A stretch of 64,000 nucleotides of DNA, from assembly GCA_036346255.1 (NCBI GenBank), contig CM070624.1, forward strand, positions 13,548,626 to 13,612,625, written 5' to 3'. Positions 56,800 to 64,000 of the stretch are shown here, piece after piece. Within the stretch, counting starts at the first letter, position 1. Each line of letters begins with the position of its first letter. The notes beneath the pieces were generated by a model that made no database searches, was not told the DNA's origin, and worked only from the letters and a program-made list of their open reading frames with translations. The translations under genes were made by a program, and so were the position numbers. This DNA is from Ampelocalamus luodianensis (Eukaryota; Streptophyta; Magnoliopsida; Poales; Poaceae).

Positions 56800-58341
56800 T
56801 AATAACAAAGTTAAACATGCTTCAAGTTCAAAAGTATGCAAAAAAATGGATTCGAAGCCCTTTCTGTGAAAAAAATGATTTTTAGCGTAAATCTGCAATT
56901 TCGAGCGGCCACGGGAGGCGCGGCGGCGGCGCCTTCACGGCGCGGCGCCGGTGAGGTGGGGCCGCTACGGCGGCGACGGCAGCGCGGTGGCCATTGCGGA
57001 GGCGCGGGCGGTCGCGGTGCGGTCGCGGCCTTGCGGGGCGGAGATGTCGCTTGCGGCGGCGGCAGCGCAGCGGGACGGTGCGGCCGGCGCGGCCGAGCTT
57101 CTTGCGGCGGCGGCCGACGCACGGCATGTCGGCTGCGGGCGGTAGCGGTTCGGCGGTGCGGGTGCGGCGCGGCGCGCGCGGCCATGTCGCGGCCTGACAC
57201 GGCGGGCGCGATCGGCGGTGCGCGCGGCGAGCCTTCTTCCTTCTTCCTTTACTTCATGCCATGGCGCGATGCGGCCGCGCGGTGCAAGGTGGCTACGAGC
57301 CATGGGCGGCGCCGCGCAGCGACGAGGGCGGCGGTACCTTACGGGAGGTGGCCCGCGGCTCGCGGCGCCGCGGCCGGGCCAACATCACCACGCGCGCATG
57401 CGCGCGCGCGAGATTTTACATCTTGTTCATATGTAATCACTGTTCATATGTGATTCTGTTCATCGCGATCTTGTTCACGTGCGATCACAGTTCACGCGCG
57501 ACAAGCTGTTTATCCGCAAATCCGCATTCCGCGAGATTACATTCACGCGAGATTCGCGTTCATCCGCAAATCATCGTTCATGCGAGATTCTGTTCCGCGA
57601 GATCTTGTTCATCCGCGCTCACTGTTCATCCGCAAATCACCGTTCATGCGAGATTCTGCTCACGCAGCGATCTGTTCATGAGGTGCCTTTGTTCATCCGT
57701 GCGATCTTGTTCAAGCGGCGCCTTGTTCATCCGCTGCAGTCTTGTTCACCACAGCGTACCGCTGTTCATCGATCGCGGTCTTTGTTTAGCGCATGGCGCA
57801 GCGTTGCCGGCCTCGTGCCGTCTTGCGCGTGGCGGTGCCATCTTCGGTGGCGGTGTGACACCAAAATCGGCGGCAACAGCGGCTCTGGTGTCGGCCGTCC
57901 CTTTTTTTCTGTTCATGTATGCGATACAATATAATGTATTATGAGATTGCATGAGCGCGGCTTCATGCCGACGTATGCGTGCTTGCGCGTGCTAGCGGGG
58001 TGGTCTGTCGTTGCCTCGTGGCGATCGTGATGGCGGACTATGCTTAGGCCGTGCGTGTCGCGGAGGTAGTGACGACCGCTGCGGCGGTGCGTGCACATGA
58101 TGCCTTTCATGCATTGCATATACAACCTACGGTACAATCATCATCTACTCTTTCATGCAATCCACCGATCGGCTTGGCGGCGACTTCAAGTCGGCTTGCG
58201 GTAGATTAGGCGGTTGCACCGTGAAAACCAATCTAAAAGCCAAAATTTGCGAGCGAAAGCAATCTAGAAAGCGATTCAATCTACGAGTGTCGTTCATCGG
58301 CGGTTACCTTTCGATGCGAGGAGAGTCGATCGTCGATAACG
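56800..58341 (-). other. GC-rich leader region of the Copia element
   Basis: Between the 5' LTR and gag there is extremely GC-rich sequence (56,900-57,400), with Ala/Arg/Gly-rich frames on both strands. Beyond it is a TTCATCCGC/TTCATGCGAG-rich stretch (57,430-57,780) of short repeated words. No gag motif is recognisable. It looks like acquired non-coding sequence. Confidence 0.45.
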
Positions 58342-58611
58342 TGTTGAGGAACCGTCATTGGCGAGTCGGTCAGCGATTACCTCGTGAACAAGTATAGAAT
58401 CGTAAGAACAATGCACGAACAACAAGAACAGAATAAGAGATAGAACACAGAGATGTAGGGGGACTTCTTGTTTCTCTTTATTCCTTCATCCATCGATCAA
58501 TCAATTACAATGAATAGCACCCCCTATTTATAGGCTACGACCCTTCTAGGGTTTGGGATGAGGAGCCCACCTTGGGCCAGGACTCATGGTCCTGAGCCCG
58601 GTTTCTTAACA
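58342..58611 (-). repeat. Copia 5' LTR (right)
   Basis: 270 bp, near-identical partner of the left LTR. The internal sequence next to it on the minus strand (CGTTATCGACGATCGACTC) is not the usual TGGTATCAGAGC, so the primer-binding site is atypical or altered. Confidence 0.9.
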
Positions 58612-58652
58612 ATTAGCAGTCGTGGACTGCAACATTGGATGGCCGTGATTTA

Positions 58653-59239
58653 GGGGTTGTTTGATCTGTGACCCCAGGAAGTTATATCAAATTTTGGCAA
58701 TGTTAAAACCGGGGTAGTACCAATATTAGGGCAAAAAAAATAGCGTTTGGATTCACGGGCAATACCAAAATTGATGTGTTTGTTGCTTGCAACTATACTA
58801 AAATTTGTCAAAATAGTGAGTATGATACGTAGGTCCCGTATGATATCTATTTTTTTTGCCTCAAAATATATCAACATAAGTCTTATTTTGTTGATAAAAT
58901 AGCAAGAAACACAACGGTTCAAACAGATAACAAATAGGATACTCGATTTACAAAATACGTTCATTTTAAGCTTGTAAATCAATGTAACTATGCAATTAAT
59001 ACCAAGATTGTCATCCAACCAAAGCTTGCCACGTCATGAATCAAATGCATGCTGCCTTACCAAAATTGGGGCGATAGAATTGGCCGCCCCAGAATTGCCC
59101 GACAGAAGCTGATTTTTGTGCTAGAGATGCCAAATTTTCAAGGCATGTCAATCTCTTAGTAAAAAAAATGCTAGTCAAATTATTAGAATATTATCAAAAT
59201 TTTAACTTGGCTAGTCGAGTTTCCAATCCAAACAGCCTC
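58653..59239. mobile_element. Tourist-like MITE
   Basis: Ends GGGGTTGTTTG and (reverse) GAGGCTGTTTGG are flanked by TTA at 58650-58652 and 59240-59242. The 587-bp non-coding body fits the Tourist/Harbinger type. It starts only about 40 bp from the Copia element. Confidence 0.75.
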
Positions 59240-60523
59240 TTAATCCGCACACAATAGCTAATTAGAGTAGCTTTTATCCAAGACTTTCTAATGCGATCGA
59301 CCAGCCGTAGCATCTAGGCTGTACGAAATATGCGATCATATGTACCTTCATTAGTATATAATACTCGACTTCCATGTGATCCGGGCATATGCTATAAATG
59401 GGCGGTACTTTATAGTAACACGTTTCTGATCACTGCAGTGCGTTTATTGGATTATACAACAAGCAAGTCAATGCTTTGGCAACCCAACTGTGCAAGTATC
59501 TACGGTGAACTTTTTTTTATTAATTAATTAATTTTTAATTTGCTTTTATTATTAATCATCTCAACTTTATTTCCAATTCTGACCCTTTTGACCCTGACAA
59601 AACAATATTATCACGCCAACACCATGGATGGCGTGACCAAATCCTATCACTCCACCACCACTGATGTGACGGTGTTGTTTGATCACGCCACCACCAGTGA
59701 CATAACAAAAAGTGCTATTTAGTTAGACTTACCCTGGTGTGGTAGTGTTGTGTTGCCACTTACCACGCTATGGGTAGTGACGTGACCAAAAGGTTCGGAT
59801 TTGAAAATAAAGTTAACAAGGGTTAGTAATAAAAATAAATTACAAGATAGGTTAATTAATAATAAAAAAAATCATGAACGACTCCCTCTAAAAAAATATC
59901 AGAGACTACTCGTCGAGCTTGTATTGCAGGACATAGTTTGACTAGCTTTATCATTGGGATCTCACAAACGTTTCACTGACAAAACTAGAACGTGCTTTTC
60001 TTCAAAATGACAGTAAAGCTAGGAACAAAACAGAAGAGATAGTAGCATGATAAGCACATTTTGCAGCTTCAACTACGCATGTTTAGTATAGCAGTGAGCT
60101 ATAGCTAAAAAGAGAGACACGTAGTTCGAGTGAGGGCGTAGTAGTTAGTTCAAAGAAATGGCGTGATGGGATCATGGTCATGGGATAGAGCAAATCCACA
60201 AATCTAGATCTTTTGTGGTTCTTCTCTAATGCCAAACTTTCTGGTATCTTGTCGATGTAAATTTAGAGCCGTGAAAAAATTGGATTTGGTCCGAAATATT
60301 GCACATGAATCAGAAAGAAAAAAATACTGTCGTGAATTATAAGCTGGATAATTCTGGACTGGCAAGCACACAATCAAACCCAACTCATGGCTACTTCTAC
60401 ATTAGGTTCATTGCTTCTACAAATACTATCTTTTGTCTCGATAGATTCAACTCTTCTGGCACAGCTTATTACGGCATATTTTGAAATACATACATAGGCG
60501 CCATGCATCCGAGCTTCTGCACA
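59240..60523. other. AT-rich intergenic with CACGCCA-type short repeats
   Basis: At 59,610-59,790 the words CACGCCA, CACCACCA and GTGACGTGACC recur and suggest an old repeat. No gene is seen. The part next to 60,524 would be the 3' UTR of the LanC-like gene. Confidence 0.45.
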
Positions 60524-62732
60524 TCAAAGTTCATAAGCAGGGAACCTCGATTCGAGGGGGTTAATCATGTCCAGAAGCAGGTAAGTTATCCCAGCTTGTC
60601 CCTCGAACAGCGAGTACACCACTGTGCATGATCCCCTCTGCGATCAGCTGGTTAGCTCGGTCGAGGAGAAAGCAAGCGAACGCTTTAGCACGGTAGAGGT
60701 ACTCCTTGTTCTTGGTTAGGCGGTAAAGTGAGAGAAATGAGTAGGCATTCCCGCTTACTCCATGACATATTCCAACTCTTTTGAGCAGCCCTCGGTTCCA
60801 GATGACCTCCGCTGCCTCTGCCGCTGCCTCCAGGAATCGCTCTTCTGAGAACACCTGAGAAGATACATTGCTTTTACTACGCAAGCTCCAAATTGCATAG
60901 AAAGGAAGTAGAAGCACAGAGCAAATGCTTGAGATGTTTTGGGATCAGAAAACAAACGTGAGAAGCCTTTGTTAAGGCGAGAGATGCCGGGAGCACCATG
61001 GCACCAGTGCACAAGACGATTATGATCATCTCCCTCAGTGGCAGGGTAGTTCCCGCTGGGGAAGCGGTTCTGAATCATGTAGCACAATGTACCCTTGACA
61101 TATTCCTTGTCATCTCGTCAAGTCCATGTCCAGCAAAACATGCATGATCCCTGAGAGCCCATGAGCAGCACCTCAATACCTTTCACCATACCATTCATAC
61201 ATCAATGGGCAGCTTTTTGTGGACAATCTTCTACCAACTTTGATAATCTCTCTCACGATGGTACCCTATGAGAATTTGGTTCAATAGAATGATCATCCAA
61301 CATCAATGAGCAGATGTATGGCTAATGAAGATATTTACGATTGAAATGTATACTACTGTAGTGGTTGGTGGTATCGTGTTCTCTCCAAGGTCCTTTTTAG
61401 GAAGGTGCAGGCCCACAAGTATCCAGCTCTTCCATATAGAAGCTCATCAGGGAATTTACTAGGAATTTTGATCTATATCAGGATAATACAAGTTATTGAC
61501 AGAATGACAGGGAACCATATGACGTACTTAATGCAAGCTTTGATATAAAACATATGTCGGGCACTCACAGTGGAGAGTATTGTAGCTGTGTTTAGATATA
61601 TGACTTTCAAGCGAGTAAAGGATAAACATGTAGGTAATATGAACCTTCATGAGGCAACTCAATCTAGAAAGGAGACCTTTACATTTGGGACTCCAAAACT
61701 AAAATTTATCTACCAGAAAAGCAATCCAAATGCAAAATTATTACTATATACAACACAACTACATCCTTGACATTTCTACAATTCAATGCTGTTTATTATA
61801 TCGCTTCTAGTTAAAAAAGAACAGTGGGAAATGAGCAAACATGACAAATCAAATGAAATCACAGTCTTAACTGCATCTTCAGTTCTTAGGGGTTAAAGCC
61901 AATGCTATAATGTTCTTTATGCCATTCCAATTTTATCCGAGATATACAACTACAGCATCCTCCTAGTCCAATTTCACCACTCCTGCCTTTAAGTTTGTAA
62001 TCTGGAAAAATATGAGCAGAGATTTCAGAGTTCGCAAAGGTTGAAAAGGACACCAAATTGGCCTGTAGAAAGCATTGTCACAAGCAGCTTATAGGCAACA
62101 ACAGCAGCATTCTACGCTTGATTAGTAATTACCTCCTTAAACGCGCTCAGGTAACGCGCGACGCCGGCCTCATCTCCGGCGTGCTTGGCCACCACCGCAC
62201 CGAGTGCGCAGACGTCAGCTCGGCCGCAGATGAACGTGACGAACCTGCATTCCCCAGAACCCCACCAAGTCACCACCTTACAAAACCAAACCAAATCAAA
62301 TGCCGACCGGACGAAGCGGCCGCGGAGCACGACATACTCCTCCTGCTTGGACGCCGCGTCGCAGGCGGCCACCATCTCGGCGCACGTGGGCCCTGAACAG
62401 AAGGAGCGCTGTGCCGAGCGCGCCGGTGTAGAGCGTGAAGTCCCCCGCGGCCGCGCGCCGCCTCTTCTCCCACGTCTCGTGCATCACCTGAGATAGCAAA
62501 GTGTCACCACACGAGCTGGCGAGCGCAGTCGAGTCTACGGAAGAGTGATGTTTAACGGGTTTGCCTTTTGCTTGAGTTGGAGCGCGGCTTGGAGGAAGTG
62601 GTCAGCTAGGGCAGGGTAGGGGAGGGAGAGGAGGCGGTGGAGCGAGGAGGAGGATGGGTTGGTGGCCGGTGGGGGCGCAGCGCCTTCGTTGACGTAGTCC
62701 GGCATGTCGTTGGGGACGAAACGGTCGGCCAT
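60524..62732 (-). pseudogene. LanC-like protein (GCR2/LANCL family), multi-exon, with several lesions
   Basis: Eukaryotic LanC-like proteins fold as alpha/alpha barrels with a zinc site. Probable exons, minus order: 62732-62565, 62487 onward (end uncertain), 62244-62133, 61473 to about 61370, 61265-60958, 60854-60524. Visible: MADRFVPNDMPDYVNEG, DFTLYTGALGTALLLFRA, RFVTFICGRADVCALG, PDELLYGRAGYLWACTFL, VHWCHGAPG and VGICHGVSGNAYSF (zinc ligands Cys, Cys-His), and a normal PAYEL end in another frame. Lesions: TGA in place of Trp at 61173-61175, apparent 1-2 bp losses near 61,390, 61,114 and 60,980, an 8-bp loss near 60,618 and a shift or gap in exon 2. This is a pseudogene unless the sequence is faulty. 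Confidence 0.8.
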
Positions 62733-63375
62733 AGCGGCAGCGGGCTGCCAGTAGCTTGCTCGCTGCTTCGTCGCCGGCAGTTTGGAAGTCTGTTTGGTTC
62801 AGTCAGGACGAGAAGGACGCGAGCGGTCGAAAGAAGGCGGAATCCGGCGAGCTCGGCGGCGGCGGCGCGAGGAGGGAGAAGAAGTGAAGAACTGTCCCCT
62901 GGTCAAGGCATTGACCAACCCACTGCCATGTGGACCACAGTGTGCGGCTGTGGCTCTGTGCGACAGTGCGAGTAGATCAGAATTTTTTCATAAGAGACCT
63001 ATGTTTAACCTGTACCAGTGGAGTGGTCGTGTTGCAACAAATCTCAAATAAGTATACATGTTCTAAATTTGAAAAACCAATATACATAAGGTAATTATCC
63101 TTGCATCTAAAAGTTGTATACAAAATTCACATTCGATCAACAAGCTACAATTTTTTTTTATCATAGATCAAATGTGCATATGATCTAACTGTACACAGAA
63201 GATCTTTATAGTAACATATGCATGTATGCATATATCCATTCATAAAATATCACACCAACTCATTAGGTAGGGAGGTAGATGAGAGACTCACCACTACCAC
63301 TAAGTTATTTTTTATAATAGTAAAGATTACTGTTGGGCACATTGAGATTAGGAACGCAAATTAGAATGCCGATGG
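62733..63375. other. Upstream flank of the LanC-like gene
   Basis: A GC-rich proximal promoter up to about 62,900, then AT-rich DNA. GTTGCAACAAATCTC at about 63,030 resembles a motif at 50,607, so an older repeat is shared. Confidence 0.45.
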
Positions 63376-64000
63376 TAATGGTGGCCAAACAGGTCGCCCT
63401 GCACGGCCAGACTATTTACCTATGCGAGTCGTGTCGTGCCGGCCCATGGGGCGAGGTGTCGACCCAAGCACGGCACGTCGGTCTCTCGGCCCGTGCCAGG
63501 CCGGCCCGACACTGTTTGGCCCAGTCGAGTGGGATAAGCATGCACGCGCAACGCCGAGCGGCCAGCGGGCCATTTCTTCCTCGGCCCCGCCGCCTCTGCC
63601 ATGCCCGGTCATCGCTACCGCAACCTCCACCTCGCCTAGCCCGCTGCCTCCTCCGACTCCACGCATGCCGGCCACGCCCGAGCCTGGCCTCCTCCTCCCC
63701 GCGCCGAGCATGTCCTCCTCCTCCTCACCGCGCCGAGCCTGTCCTCCTCCCCTCGTCAGCCTCCTACACGCTGGCCACACCAGAGCCCGACCTCCTCCTC
63801 CCCACGTCAGCCTCCTCCTCCCCGCACCGAGCCCGGCCTCCTCCGTTGCGGTTGCTGGCCAGGCCAGCCCGCTGGGCCGAGGTACCGACCCAAGCAGGAC
63901 ACATCAGGCCAGGCCATGTCGGCCCGTCTCGGATACAGTGTGAGCCGAGCCAACAATCCCGTGCTTCGGGCCGGCCCAGGAGGCACGACCCATCTGGACA
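63376..64000. mobile_element. hAT-like element, right end outside the window
   Basis: Starts TAATGGTGGCCAAACAGG, close to the TAGGGGTGGCCAAACGGG terminus of grass hAT elements. Subterminal GGCCCGTGCCAGGCCGGCCC and related GGCC-rich words recur at 63,430-63,520 and 63,860-64,000, as in that family. No transposase is seen. The C/T-rich middle has only low-complexity frames. Confidence 0.65.

Larger units (their letters stand above)
51671..58611 (-). mobile_element. Copia LTR retrotransposon, recent, with intact borders
   Basis: LTRs are 51671-51943 (3') and 58342-58611 (5'). They are identical over roughly their outer-distal 225 bp and differ only near the TGTTGAGGAACCG end. A perfect 5-bp target duplication ATTAG flanks the element (51666-51670 and 58612-58616). 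The polypurine tract (complement of CTCCCCCTTGGGC) follows the 3' LTR at 51944. Gag-pol order is minus. Although the LTRs look young, the internal coding part is heavily broken. Confidence 0.92.

Noticed and set aside
56836..57453. 205-codon Gly/Arg/Ala-rich plus-strand frame
   Set aside because: Long frames appear on both strands because of about 80% GC. It has no motif and is antisense to the element.
1..64000. tRNA, rRNA or organellar insertions
   Set aside because: I looked for tRNA-like arms and for chloroplast or mitochondrial gene motifs and found none. The tRNA-like words present are retrotransposon primer-binding sites.

Overview
This is a plant nuclear window, almost certainly from a grass and most like rice (Oryza or a close relative). 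The reasons are GC-rich first exons with AT-rich introns, a grass-type beta-expansin, tRNA-iMet-primed LTR retrotransposons, Tourist-like MITEs with TAA/TTA target duplications, a hAT element and a Micron-like element sitting in a (TA)n microsatellite. From memory, rice chromosome 4 has a similar run of genes (LanC-like, DXD glycosyltransferase, polyol transporter, beta-expansin). I could not check this, so any orthology stated here is tentative.

Only four host genes are supported: a beta-expansin (minus strand, 10.8-15.6 kb), a polyol/sugar MFS transporter (plus, 36.1-38.1 kb, with an extra first-exon-like copy at 34.4 kb), an intronless DXD-type glycosyltransferase (minus, 48.3-49.7 kb) and a LanC-like/GCR2-family gene (minus, 60.5-62.7 kb). 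The glycosyltransferase frame is clean. The other three carry small indels, and the LanC-like gene also has a nonsense codon. They are either decaying alleles or victims of a sequence rich in small deletion errors.

The rest is mostly transposable elements, many nested. 0-6.9 kb: decayed minus-strand reading frames of a MULE transposase, a GRF zinc-finger-like protein and a plant-mobile-domain protein, with short tandem repeats and two clusters of short palindromes. 7.0-9.0 kb: two inverted-repeat elements, the first carrying a captured LRR receptor-kinase fragment. 12.9-14.0 kb: a hAT element with a perfect 8-bp target duplication inside an expansin intron. 17.1-22.2 kb: an old minus-strand Copia element. 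23.6-24.5 kb: a large foldback inverted repeat. 25.3-30.35 kb: a 3'-truncated Gypsy element, followed by LTR-like sequence and a small gene-like fragment. 38.4-39.5 kb: a Micron-like element between (TA)n tracts. 39.5-45.4 kb: a Copia element whose 5' LTR holds a Tourist-like MITE, whose body holds a complete gag-only Copia element with its own target duplication, and whose 3' LTR holds an insertion with a 29-bp-period hairpin array. 45.5-48.1 kb: an inverted-repeat element with a second repeat nested in it. 51.7-58.6 kb: a young-looking Copia element with nearly identical LTRs and a perfect 5-bp target duplication. MITEs lie at 50.7 and 58.65 kb, and a hAT end runs off the right edge.

The four host genes do not form a pathway. 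What links the window is layered transposition into and between them.
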